From Zingiber officinale (Eukaryota; Streptophyta; Magnoliopsida; Zingiberales; Zingiberaceae), in contig NC_056000.1 of the NCBI RefSeq assembly GCF_018446385.1, positions 75,774,688 to 75,838,687 on the forward strand: a stretch of 64,000 nucleotides of DNA. The letters run 5' to 3'. Shown piece after piece: positions 23,514 to 34,330 of this stretch (within the stretch, counting starts at the first letter, position 1; each line of letters starts with the position of its first letter). The notes beneath the pieces are model-generated. The model ran no database searches. It was not told where the DNA came from and saw only the letters and a program-made list of their open reading frames with translations. A program made the translations under genes and the position numbers.

Positions 23514-24721
23514 ATCTCCCTTTTTTTTATGTGCATTAACCCGAGTTAAAGTTAGGATAAAAAAAACATAGAGGTAAAACAGAATTTTTTAATTTTCAAA
23601 ATTAACCTTTCCTAGACTTAGTTCTCAACCTCTAAGTCTCCCCCTTTGATCACATTAAAAATAGGGGTAAGCGTAAAATGACTTGGAAATAAATTGAAAC
23701 CAAATCTAAGGGATAAAAATAGTGACTAACATCCAAAAAAAAAAAAAAATCATCAAGTTTAGATTTTGAGAACCTAGGTATGTTTGTAATTTATAAACTA
23801 TTTTTGGAAAAAAATAATATTAGAATTATGCTAATTTTTAAAAAAAAAAATTAAGAAAGTTTTTACTAAAGTGAAGCAAAAATATCCAAGGCTGTAAAGA
23901 ATTTTAATGAAGTTATAAATTTTATATAAGCAAAAAAAAAATCATTTTTGTAAAATAGTTAAATTTTTGAAAAAAATTTTGTGAAAAATACTTTCCATGT
24001 CCAAACAATCTTGGTAATTTTTTTGAAAATATAATAGAGAAAATAAATTTTCAAGAATTGAAGTTTTGTAAAAAATTAAATATTAAAAATTTACATTTAG
24101 ATAAATAATTCATAAAAAATTTACTAACGGTCAATAAATTTCAGAAAAATTTTCTTAGATAGAGAAAATAATAGAGTTTCATGAAAAAATAAAGTTAGCA
24201 AAGATAACCCTACAAAATTAATTTTAAATTGAAAATTTTGAATTTAAAAAGAAAATCATAGAAAAATAATATAGTGGTGAAAAAATTTGAAAATTTTCTA
24301 TAGATGAGTATTGAATTCCTCTTTCTTTGAAAAATTAGAATCAAATTTATTTCAAAGAAAATTATAAGAAAAAATTATTTAGACAATTCTAAGCAAAAAA
24401 AATATATCAATTCAAATGTAAGACATGCATGAAAATTCAATCTAAGCATAATTTTAGAACCCAAAATAGGTTCTTTCCTACTTGATTAATTAAAAATTTT
24501 CCAGGGATATATTTTGGTGATAATTTTCTAACTTGGCCATGATGATATCATAAGTATCAGTTTAGTCCTTTATAGTTCCTAAAATTTGAAGTAGAAAAAT
24601 TTGAACATGCAAAAGTTATCAACTTTTGTATTTGTTCTTTTAAATTTTTATTTTCTATTTTTAGTTTGTCGAAATCTTCTAATCGACAAGATTTAACTAA
24701 GGTTCCTTTTAATTCATTATT

Positions 24722-25321
24722 TTATTTTAATAATTTTTTATTATCTATTTCTAGTTTACAAGGATTTTTTGATAACATTTTTATAAATTTAAACAATTTA
24801 GTAGGAGGTAGAGATCGTATCTGACATACCTTGTCGATCTTAGAATCTGATGCTCTCTCTGTAGAGCTGTTTTCTTCTAATGTTCCTCCCCCTTCAATGC
24901 TGCTTTCTTTCGAAGACTCTCCCCCTTCATTGATGCTCATCTGGGATGAGTTTTCTGTGTCTTCAAGTAGGTATTCAGTTATAAGAGCTATCCCAATAAT
25001 TTCTTTAGTCTCGGATTCTTCTGACGACAACTTGGTGTCCATCGAGGAGTTGGATTTGACTTCTTTTGGTTCTTCATAGAGCTTCAAAAACTTTTCCCAA
25101 AGTTCTTTTGCACTCTTGTATTTGCCAATTATATCAAGATCCTTAGTAGGTAGACCGCTCAGAAAGTGGAAATCTGCCTTACCATTCACCATAAAATTGT
25201 TGCATTGCTTCTCAATCCATCGATGTTCCTCAAGTTCTTTTCCTTCTTCACTTTTGGACATATCAAAACCATACTTAATTCTTAGTAAAATATTGAAATC
25301 GGTTTTAAAATATATCTCCAT
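24722..25321 (-). CDS. Truncated copia gag-like ORF (199 aa)
   Basis: The N-terminal part resembles the copia gag core: ISMEIYFK-type start, RWIEKQCNNFMVNGKADFHF, SAKELWEKFLKLYEEPKEVK. The rest is Ser/Glu-rich (SSEESETKE, NEGGESSKESS) and ends in a Lys-rich segment. There is no CCHC zinc knuckle. It lies just after the primer-binding site, the normal place for gag. Whether it still packages RNA cannot be told. Confidence 0.65.
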   Translation of the reverse strand: MEIYFKTDFNILLRIKYGFDMSKSEEGKELEEHRWIEKQCNNFMVNGKADFHFLSGLPTKDLDIIGKYKSAKELWEKFLKLYEEPKEVKSNSSMDTKLSSEESETKEIIGIALITEYLLEDTENSSQMSINEGGESSKESSIEGGGTLEENSSTERASDSKIDKVCQIRSLPPTKLFKFIKMLSKNPCKLEIDNKKLLK

Positions 25322-25441
25322 TCAATGTCTCCAAAACGCAAACTCCCCCTCAAATATTAGTGGGTAGATGCCAGCTCCGACCATTTCTTTTGCTTCGATT
25401 ACCGGTTAGTCCTTCTGAAGCGACCCCACTCTGGTACCAAT

Positions 25442-26448
25442 TGTTGGTCCCTTGCTGGCGACTAGAGGGGGGGGGGGGGGAATAGCCTGAAATCCAAAAG
25501 CAAACATCTTTCTTGAAACTTACAACTCTATTAACATAAACACTTGTATAAAAGGATTTAGGAAACTAATTAAAAAGAGAAAATAAGGCACAGAGATTTT
25601 ACTTGGTTTGTAATTAGGGGATTGCTAATTCAAGACGTTGAAAATTCACTAATATCTCTTTCAGGTCGAAAAGCCTCTTACAACAATCAAAGCTCACAAT
25701 TACAAAGCTAAACTCAATTAGGATCGTTTACAAGTATTCTATTTAGCTTCTAGGACCAAGACTATATTTATAGCCTTTATCAGGGTGGCTAAAAAAGTTT
25801 GAGGTGCCTGGGGGTGGATAAAATTTTATCCATGGTGCAATAGATCACGATAGTGCGTGTTTCGATAATTGTTCTACTCTGAGCGCCTGGAAGGATTTCA
25901 GGCACCCAGACGGTGAGGCGCCCAGGTGCCTAGACTAAAGTCAACCTACCTGTTGACTTTTTAATCCAGGTTCTCGCTTTGACTCCGCTTGCTTGGGTGA
26001 TTTTGGCCGTTCAGAATAGGACTCACCCGAACTCATTTTCCGACCTTCTCGAGCAACCTTATGCTCCAGTTTCTCATCTCTCGGAACCGCCATGCGCTTC
26101 CTTCTCATCCTCTAATGTACTTCGCTCGCTTGGGTGATTTCGTCCATCCGGAATAGGTTTACCCAAACCCATTTTCTGACCTTCTCGAGCAACCTTCCGC
26201 TCTGACTTCTCGTCCCTTAGAAATGCTGCACACCTCCTCGTCTGCCAGCGTACTCTTTCACAACACCTCGTCCCTCGAACGCACCAAGCCTATCGACTCT
26301 CTCCCGTGCCATCCTTCTCGCTAGCTACTTCTTCCGCTCGACCTCATGTACTCTTAAATTCTTGTACACTTAGACACAGGGTATCAAACACAACAGGACA
26401 TAACTTTAATTCGGTTGACCACATCAAAACTAACTCAAGGTACTAACA
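25442..26448 (-). repeat. 5' LTR of the gag-only copia element
   Basis: It starts and ends TGTTGG...CTAACA in plus-strand terms, with a poly-G run near 25470. It pairs with 22557-23513. Confidence 0.88.
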
Positions 26449-26503
26449 CATGGTGCCAATTGAGTGACTAAATATTACAAGGGTAAGCCCCATCTATGAC
26501 TTT

Positions 26504-26923
26504 GTGCTAAGGCACAAGAGTCTAGGACATAGGTGTGTGAGCATGCGTGCTTATAACTTAGTCGAACAGTCCAAGAGTTTGGAACTTAGGCGCTTGAGCA
26601 AGCATGCTTATAACTCAGCCAAACAATTCATTAGTCTAGAATTTAGGCATGTGAGCAAGCACACTTATAATTCGACCGAACAATCAGAGGTATGGAACTT
26701 AGGTGCGTGAGCAAGAACGCTTATAACTCGATCTAACGACATGAGAGACTAGAATTTAGACATGTGAGCAAGCATACTTATAACTCGGCTGAACATCATG
26801 AGAGTCTAGAACTTAGGCATGTGAGCAAGCACATTTATAGCTCGCTCGAATGACACGAGATTCTAAGACTTAGGCGTGTGAGCAAGCACACTTTTAACTT
26901 GATTGAATGACATGAGAATCTGG
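26504..26923 (+). repeat. 57 bp tandem repeat, about 7 copies
   Basis: The motif TGAGCA recurs at 26538, 26595, 26652, 26708, 26765, 26822 and 26879 (steps of 56-57). A typical unit contains GTGAGCAAGCACACTTATAA, then CTCG..CGAA and GAGAGTCTAGAACTTAGGC. As 57 is 19 codons, a repeat-like peptide frame appears, which I do not regard as a gene. Confidence 0.92.
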
Positions 26924-27484
26924 TGTAAGGATCTTGAGCGTAAAAATAAGACAAGCGCAACGGAATAAACAGTAAGATCCTTTCCAGAAGCTCCGTGCGA
27001 AGGAAACTGTATACTAGTTGTGATGAAAGTTATACCTTTGTTGAGTAAACACGAACTCCCTACAACAACTTTGTCCTCGGTGGATCTCAGCACGATCAAG
27101 TGGTCGCGCCTCTATGATATCTACATGAACACATTCTGTCTGTCTCACAAACTCACGATTTGGAGAAGAACCAACTTTGTGGTGCTTAGAAGGTTCGACC
27201 AAGAGAGAATTCAGCTAAGAGGAAAATGGAGAAGATCAAGAGTCACTCATAAAAAATGAGATTAAAAGACTTTTTATATTCTTTAGGGATACCAAGAGTC
27301 TCAAGGAATTTTGATCTTCTTCCAATAATAATACCAATTAATCTCCATTAATCTACATTATCCTTTTAATGGGTTAGATTTAGTATATTAGATTAACCAT
27401 GAACGAATATGTCATTAACTCAATAAGTCATTAACCTAATTAGCATAATCATCTCATAATTAGCTCTTAGGGTTAATACTAACA
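26924..27484 (-). mobile_element. Copia LTR, probably a 3' LTR, of a truncated minus-strand element
   Basis: The borders are TGTAAGG and ACTAACA in plus-strand terms. To its right lies ACCTCCCACTAGCACTAG, which on the minus strand is a GTGGGAGGT purine run directly before the LTR start. Internal DNA to about 27690 is short and non-coding, and the 5' LTR is missing. Confidence 0.6.
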
Positions 27485-28233
27485 ACCTCCCACTAGCACT
27501 AGTGCCAATCACTATAAAGATGTCATCACTTTAGATTAACCCATTATTCTTAAGGTCTTTAGTATTTTAGTCAAACTAAAATAGACTCATCTACACACCA
27601 ATATGTTTTTTGTGTGTGACCTAATAAGTTCTTGTAACATTGGCAATGGTGACCCAATAGGTTTTCATAACGTTGGCAATGGGGCACCTCTACCCCTTGC
27701 AAGTCCTTAGGGCTAAAACTGATCTCTATCTCCTGTGTCTGCTCTCGGCTACACTTGGCTGCATGAATATCCAGTCGGCAGGCATGTCACTTTATGGCCC
27801 AGTTAGAATATCTGTCAGTTGGGTCGCTCGCTATCATGCCTATATCTCCCCGAGCGGCATTGCCATAATTTTCTTTTTCTCTGGTCGATTGGCACGGCTT
27901 CTCGGCAGGTGCCTGAGCCAAGGATCGGTTGTTTCATTATTGGGGTCACTGTTGGTTTCAATCGCCATTCCCAGAGCCTCTCCCCGGTGGTTCGCTTGGT
28001 CGTTGATAACATTGATTGTTGGGAGATGGCGAGCGCTAACGAAACCCTTAGTTGGTTTCTCGGCGCATCACTTGGTTATACTGGTAACAGTCTTTAGTAT
28101 TGCGGGATCTTGACTGATAGTAAGTACAAAATTACAGGGTCCATCGGCGAATCTCAAGAAACCACGTCTGCTTGGCTTCCACATGTTGGACTATACTCAA
28201 CCTTTGCTTGTGAGGATGTGGTGGATGACCTAG
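27485..28233. other. Retrotransposon-derived DNA without recognisable domains
   Basis: A plus-strand frame of 146 codons (27673-28113) is hydrophobic but resembles nothing I know. The right part probably belongs to the disordered C-terminal gag region of the gypsy element. Confidence 0.4.
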
Positions 28234-28506
28234 TCAGAGTCCTTTGTGTGGAAGAGGAGGTAGAGGGGCTCGACGCTCTGAGGTAGGGGCAAGAGCAAGC
28301 ACAACCACCTTCTTCTTCTGAGCAAGCTGTGCCTCCTCCACATTGATATACTTGGTTTCCCTTCCTAGTAGATGGTCGAAGTTTCTAGGTGGCTTCTTGA
28401 TCAGGGACCTAAAGAAATCCCCATCTATGAGCCCTTGGGAGAAAGCGCTCATTAGAATCTCTGAAGTAATGGAGGGGGTGTTCATGACCATTTGGTTAAA
28501 CCGCTT
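28234..28506 (-). pseudogene. C-terminal piece of the split Ty3/gypsy gag
   Basis: The minus strand reads KRFNQMVMNTPSITSEILMS, then FFRSLIKKPPRNFDHLLGR and YINVEEAQ, the classical end of the Ty3/gypsy retrotransposon gag domain. Its N-terminal partner lies 11.4 kb away (39926-40349). The break coincides exactly with the target duplication GATGT of the inserted copia element. Confidence 0.88.
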
Positions 28507-28511
28507 GATGT
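28507..28511. other. Target site duplication GATGT, left copy
   Basis: Identical GATGT lies at 39926-39930, on the other side of the copia element. Confidence 0.9.
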
Positions 28512-29906
28512 TGATAGATCGTTTGAAGCGATAGAGGGGGGGCTCCTTTTAAAAACTATTTCTTTTCTTTTATATAAAAGTCATGCAACGGAAATAATAA
28601 ATGAGACAAGGTTATTTACTTCGTTCGGAGTCTAGCTCGACTCCTACTCGAAGGCTCACGGTCCTTGACCGCACCGGTGAGCAAGACACTATAATCATTC
28701 TTTCCAAAATTCTCGGAAAGAAGTGAATCGTACAATGGAGCAAGATAGTAACACACTACTATCTTGCTTTAAAAGAAATTACAATGCAAGCTTTAATTAA
28801 AATATACCGACAATGAAATTGTAGATGGAGCTTAGGTCGGCACTTTAGGATGCAGTAGCTTGCTGAGCTGATGAAGACGAGTTGTTCACAGAGCAGGAAT
28901 TTTTTATCAGAAAAGTTGTATTCACGCTTCTGGCTTCGACCATGTTTTATAAGAATTTTGGACGTTCGGTCGACCGATCCCTCTGTTCGGTCGACCGAAC
29001 CTGCTCCCTTCCATTCTGGCTGAAGTCCGAAACTGACTCAATCTTTTGCATTTACTGATCTTTAATGGTTGGTCGACCGAACTGTCAATTTCCCTATTCG
29101 TCGAAATCTGCAGAAATCTTCATTAATGGTGCAAGTAATTTTGATTGGATCGGTCGATCGATCCCTAAGTTCGGTCGACCGATCAGCCCTTCTTTCCTTT
29201 TTCTGCTAATCGGTGCTGATGAACTGGCTAGACTGAGTCATCATGGTTCGGTCGACCAATCTTACGGTTCGGTCGACCGATCAAGCTTTGATTTGACTTG
29301 GACTCAGTTTGATCTGAACTGATCTCTGGTCTGAGTTAAGCTGGTTCGGTCGACCAATCCTCCTGTTCGATCGACCGATCAGGCCGAATATGCAAAACAG
29401 AGTTTAAACAATATTCCTGCAAAACAAGTGTTAGCACAGTAATATAATGCATGAGTAATATAGACAGTAGAACTGTCTTGATCTCAACTTGGAAATCTTC
29501 CCGGTTTCTTCAGTTGGATCAGCGACCTAAGGTTGTTCCCTTCGGGAACCCGACCTCACTGTCGCTCCTCCAGTTTGTTTACCTCAACCCACCTGCCAAA
29601 CTCTGATCCTCCAGATCTAGTTTGGACTTTTCACTTAGCCTTGATTGGCTCCCCAGGACTTTCCTTCAATATTCAACCCTCCAGACCTCTCGATCATACC
29701 ACCAAGCATTGGGTCCCCTTGACCTGCTTGGATTTGCACCTGGGTTCCACAATCTGCTAAGACTTTTCTGCCTAGCCTCCAGCTAGGACTTTCCCGATTG
29801 AGTAAACATCCTGCACACTCAGTCAACTTGTTAGATCATAAGACTTAACTTGAACCTTTGACAACATCAAAACTCAGGTTTGATTCTGGTGCAGCTTGTA
29901 CCAATA
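28512..29906 (-). repeat. 3' LTR of the large copia element
   Basis: Plus-strand start TGATAGATCGTTTGAAGCG, end GTACCAATA (mutated from CAACA as seen in the other LTR). It contains nine GGTCGACC-type palindromes at 28960-29385, followed on the minus strand by a TATA-like CTTATAAAAC at about 28943-28952. Confidence 0.9.
28955..29390. repeat. Array of nine TCGGTCGACCGA palindromes in the 3' LTR
   Basis: The 12-base perfect palindrome TCGGTCGACCGA, or a form with one or two changes, recurs nine times, often in pairs about 21 bp apart. The array ends just upstream of the LTR TATA box in transcription direction. Confidence 0.9.
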
Positions 29907-30282
29907 ATCTCCCCCTTTTTGATGTTTGGCAATCAAGGTTCAAAGTTAAGTTTAAAAATATGCAACAAGTAAATAAACAAGCATAAAAATATGCAATAAG
30001 TAAATAAACAAGCAATTTAACTTTTAAGTTTTCCCTTTGAGTTAATTAACTCCCCCTGAATTCACTATCTCTCCCCCTTTGACACACATCAAAAATAGGG
30101 GCAGAACCAAAAACCAAGTAAATTTTGAAAAGACTTATCAAAGAATTTACTAATATTTAGAAAAAAAACATTAAAAATATACTAAATCAAGAATTTCAAA
30201 AACTGCATGTTGAAAAGAATAAATTTTGAAAGATATTTTGAAAATTAAAATATTTAAAGTTTTGAAAAGAATAAAAGTTTAA

Positions 30283-30545
30283 AACAACATTATGAAAAAT
30301 ATACTTCGAATTTTGAAAAACATTTTGAAAAAAGAAAAATATTTTGAAAAGAATGAATTTTTTAAACAACATTATGAAAAATATACTTTGAAATTTGAAA
30401 ATCAAAAAGAAAATATTTTGAAAAGAACAATTTTTTTTAAACAACATTATGAAAAATATACTTTGAAATTTGAAAATCAAAAAGAAAATATTTTGAAAAG
30501 AACGAATTTTTTAAACAACATTATGAAAAATATACTTTGAAATTT
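30283..30545. repeat. 75-83 bp AT-rich tandem repeat, about 4 copies
   Basis: ACAACATTATGAAAAATATAC recurs (first 20 bases shared) at 30283, 30366, 30441 and 30516. It lies between ORF2 and the polypurine tract of the copia element. No coding role is seen. Confidence 0.85.
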
Positions 30546-31257
30546 GAAAATCATTTTGAAAAGATTTTTTTTTAATATTTTGAAAATAACTTGATCAAAA
30601 ATATTTTGAAAATAACTTGATCAAAATAGTATAAGGTTAAAAATCTTGTTTTGAAGCTCCCCCAAAATTGACAAATTCCTAAAGTCCAAGCATGGATATA
30701 GAAAAACTAAGAAAAATTTGTCCTTATGATGAAATGTCCAACCCTTGTCCAAGGCTAGCTATCACAAGATAGTAGCAATTTGACTCAGGTTGGTCAATTT
30801 GAGTATTTAGTACTAACCAGGTTTTTACCGGCTAGTTCAAATTGATCAATATATGTTTTTAAAGTCCAGATTTATAGCGATGCACTGACATAAGCATCTG
30901 AAATCTAGGGCTAGGTCCTAAGCATCTCACCCATTCTAAGTTTACAAACAAGGGACCCTACTGTGCTTGTGAGATGCTGGCTCCTAGAACTATAGGATCA
31001 TGCAATTCTACGGTAAGACCTAGGCTATTCCATAAAATGAAAAATAGTTTCAAAGAATTTTGAAAAAAAAATTTAAATGGGAATTTTTACAAAAATAAAT
31101 TTGAAAAATAAACTATGTAGTAATTTTCAAAATCAAAGAACCTATTCTACAAAATTTATCAAAAGCTACTAAAGACTGAAAAACACTGAAGATTAAGCAT
31201 AGTCATAATTCAAGTTAAGTAATAAATACAATAAGTCACAAAAGATAAATCCTTAAA

Positions 31258-32557
31258 TCACTCATCCTCGTCCTCATCATCTCTCAGATAATCAAAAATC
31301 CTCTGCTACTCCTTCTGTAAAGCATCAGTACGCTCTATCATCTCTTGACGAAGATCAGCAACTTGTCCCTGAAGAGAGCTGTATTGATCATCCATTTTTG
31401 TTTCCAAGGAGTCAAAGTGACTGAAAATATCATCTCGCGGACGGGTAAAGAAGTCACTAGTTAGAGGAGGAGGAGGAGCATATGAACTGCTTTGAGGAAA
31501 ATCGAAGAAGGGTGTCATGGCAAATCCAGGATCAATGACCACAGGAGGAGGCGCAGTAACGGGAACCAGATCATCCTCATCAATAGGATCGTCGACAGCC
31601 GGTGGGATGTAGTGTGGATGTGTTCGTTTGTACACAAGCCCTTCGGTGCTTGTCTTAATCCCAGCCAAGGATAATTGCCTAACCCCGACAAGATCAAAGT
31701 CAGACAACTCAATCAACTCGCCTCGATGAACCCCTACTCCGAGATTGGCAATATAAGCAGTGAGAACATGACACTAAATCATATGAACCTTAAATGAAGT
31801 GTTGTACCCTGAATAGTAAATGATAGATCTGAATACCCAGTAGCCTAGGTCAAAGTCTAGTCTATGTCTAAGGGCGTACATCAGAAAAAGATGAACTGGT
31901 CGTAAAATGCCCTGATCTCCAGATGATAAAGGATAAATGCAAGACACAATCATCTTATAAAAAGCGTTGTCTCTTGGACTAAGGGGTACAGTTGACATCT
32001 TTTTAGGACGAGGTCCCTCAAAGAAGTCAGCATACATGAGGTCTAGAGTCAGATGAGAGAAAGGAGCAGGTAACGGATATGGAAGGGACACACTAAAAAA
32101 GAGACGGTTGACCGAAGGTCGGATTTGTAGAAATCGAAGGAACATGTCAAGATCAAATAACATATCTCTAGTGGCAACCCTAGTCCTATAGTGATGGGGG
32201 TCAAGCTCGCACAAGTTGTGGTAAAATTCCAAGCAGAGAATAGGATTGTATGCATGTCTACAAAAGATGATGCTATCAAGTTGATAGTGTTGATTGATCT
32301 CTATGACCTCAGGACAAAAGGTTTGATAGAATTGAAGATCCAAACAACGAGTACCTATAACCTTAAATTTTTTATTAGGAAAAGATAGACGCAATTCTTC
32401 GGTAGAGAACCTAGGATCTTGGCTAGGATTAAGAGAGCTAGCCTCTCTTTGTGCAATAGCTCTACTTTTCTCACTATATATAAAAAAAATAAAATGCAAT
32501 AAGTAACTTGCGCAAAAATATTAAAAGGAATAGAATAAAAGGAAGTTACCGAGGCAT
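31258..32557 (-). pseudogene. Second ORF of the copia element, plant-transposon-protein (PF20167-like), spliced, with two in-frame stops
   Basis: The proposed start is ATG at 32557-32555 in an 8-base coding exon (M-P-R, last codon split). A 76 bp GT-AG intron (32549-32474) follows, then one long frame from 32473 to a TGA at 31258. Two TAG codons (31776-31774 and 31308-31306) interrupt it, the second followed in frame by an acidic tail (RDDEDEDE). The first part, with QFYQTFCPEV, CRHAYNPILCLEFYHNL and RTRVATRDM, resembles the 'putative plant transposon protein' domain. The C-terminal part has a Pro-rich linker and a coiled coil (DSLETKMDDQYSSLQGQVAD). Function unknown. The splice model is inferred from borders and phase. 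Confidence 0.55.
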
Positions 32558-32654
32558 TTTCGAATGGGAAGAGGCTGGAATCGGCGAATAGAAAAAGAGA
32601 TAGAAGAGTAGAGAAATGGATTTGGATGAGTTGTGAGGGTTGCTCGCTTCTGCT

Positions 32655-32660
32655 TATATA
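32655..32660 (-). promoter_or_regulatory. Internal TATA box upstream of ORF2
   Basis: The minus strand reads TTCTATATAAGCAGAAG, about 100 bases upstream of the proposed ORF2 ATG. It begins 7 bases after the nearest GATCGGTCGACCGATC palindrome. The intervening leader is pyrimidine-rich. The inference is an internal promoter. Confidence 0.5.
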
Positions 32661-32664
32661 GAAG

Positions 32665-32945
32665 ATGATCGGTCGACCGATCAAGGGTTCGGTCGACCAA
32701 TCCCTTAAATCTCTCATCCTTTTGACCGGTGAGCAGACGTTCGGTCGACCGATAAAAAAGTTCGGTCGACCGATACTTTAATTTTGGCACAGATAGAGGG
32801 AAGGTGAAGGGTAGTTGAACGGATGAGATTTTATGTTTTCGGTCGACCGATAACCAGGTCCGGTCGACCGAATAATTAAATCAGTCTTTATGTGGCATAA
32901 ACAGGGTTCGGTCGACCGAACCAATTATTCGGTCGACGGAACTTT
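32665..32945. repeat. Internal array of eight TCGGTCGACCGA palindromes
   Basis: Eight copies of the same 12-base palindrome as in the LTRs, some with one change, lie upstream of the ORF2 TATA box. They include GATCGGTCGACCGATC (32667-32682) and GTTCGGTCGACCGAAC (about 32906-32921). Confidence 0.9.
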
Positions 32946-33690
32946 TAAATAATTTTTTTATTAAATAATTTTAATTAAGTTTTGAATTAATTTTTTTAAT
33001 TAAATTTTAAAATAAGTTTAATTAAGTTTTAAAATAATTTTTTAAAAGGTTTAAAATAAGTTAAAAATAATTTTTTAATTAAGTTTAAATTAATTTTTAA
33101 TTAAGTTTAAATTAATTTTTTAAAAAAATTTTTAAAATAATTTTTAATAAAACAATTTTTAATAAGTTAAAATAATTTTTAATAAGTTTAAATTAATTTT
33201 TAATTAAGTTTAAAATAAGTTTTTAAAATAATTTTTAATTAAGTTTAAATTAAGTTTGAATTAAGTTTAAATTAATTTTTAATTAAGTTTAAATTAATTT
33301 TTAATTAAGTTTAAATTAATTTTTAATTAATTTAAAATAAGTTTTAATAAGTTTAAAATAATTTTTAATTAAGTTTAAATTAAGTTTAAAATAAGTTTTA
33401 ATAAGTTTAAAATAATTTTTAATTAAGTTTAAATTAAGTTTTAATTAAGTTTAAAATAAGTTTTAATTAAGTTTAAAATAAGTTTAAAATAGTTTTTTAA
33501 AATAAGTTTAAATAAGTTTAAAATAATTTTTAATTAAGTTTAAAATATTTTTTTTAAAAATAAATTTTAATTAAGTTTAAATTAATTTTTAATTAAGTTT
33601 AAAATAAGTTTTTAAAATAATTTAAATTAGTTTAGTTTGAATCAGATTTGAATTAGATTAGGTTTGAATTAATTTAGTTTGAATTAGAAT
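32946..33690. repeat. Low-complexity TTAATTAAGTTTAAAT block
   Basis: Almost pure A/T sequence built from variants of TTTTTAATTAAGTTTAAA (units of about 20 bp, many in tandem). It separates gag from the ORF2 promoter. No coding capacity. Confidence 0.9.
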
Positions 33691-34330
33691 TAATTTTATT
33701 GAAAGAGCTTATTGAACCCATGTTAGATTCAAACTTAGTTTTGGGTTAATCAAGCAGGCGTCCTAAGGATAAGTTTCAGTTCAGTGGCGAGGCATATGGC
33801 CTACTTGAATATCATTAGACCACTTGCTGAAGACTTTCCAAATTGTTCCTGCCCAAAAAACTTAATACTAAATTTTGGTCTAACTAGCCCATGTTTGACT
33901 GGGGTAGCTTCAGTCAGATCCACTAAGTCTAGTGCACCAGGTAGAATTCCATATTCAACCTAGACATGTCTTCGACAGAGTTTCCTTGACGTACTATCAT
34001 CCCAATCCATTCCGGTGCTATGTTATAGGGTTTGGTAAACCTTTTTCATCTAACCGTTCTAATAATCCTAATCCTAAGTATTGAGTTTGTTTAATTAAGT
34101 TGGTTGGATTGTTTTTCTAGTTGCTCCTCCTGAGTCATAGCTTAGATAAGGTCTATCTAAGTAATGGACTTGACTCTTAGGAACCAAGTAGAAATTTGGT
34201 TTAATTGGTTTGATTAACTGTTTTGTTTGAACCCATGCTTGGACTTGCCTTCTAGTATTTTGACTGATTAAGGATAAGTATGATTTGTTTGTTTTGGTTT
34301 GTAACTGAGTCCCGATTTGTTGTACACGGC

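Larger units (their letters stand above)
22557..26448 (-). mobile_element. Non-autonomous Ty1/copia element with gag only
   Basis: Two direct LTRs (22557-23513 and 25442-26448) bracket a 1.9 kb interior. On the minus strand a primer-binding site (TGGTACCAGAGTG, 25427-25439, close to the initiator-Met form) follows the 5' LTR. A polypurine run (AAAAAAAAGGGAGAT) precedes the 3' LTR. Flanking bases are TATGG and CATGG, a target duplication with one change. The interior carries one gag-like ORF and AT-rich DNA. No protease, integrase, reverse transcriptase or RNase H is recognisable, so it would need proteins in trans. Confidence 0.85.

Noticed and set aside
26504-26923. CRISPR-like array
   Set aside because: Units are contiguous 57 bp repeats without unique spacers, and the context is a plant retrotransposon block.
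30196-30540. Phe/Lys-rich frames in AT-rich DNA
   Set aside because: Low-complexity tandem repeat in the non-coding 3' part of the copia interior.
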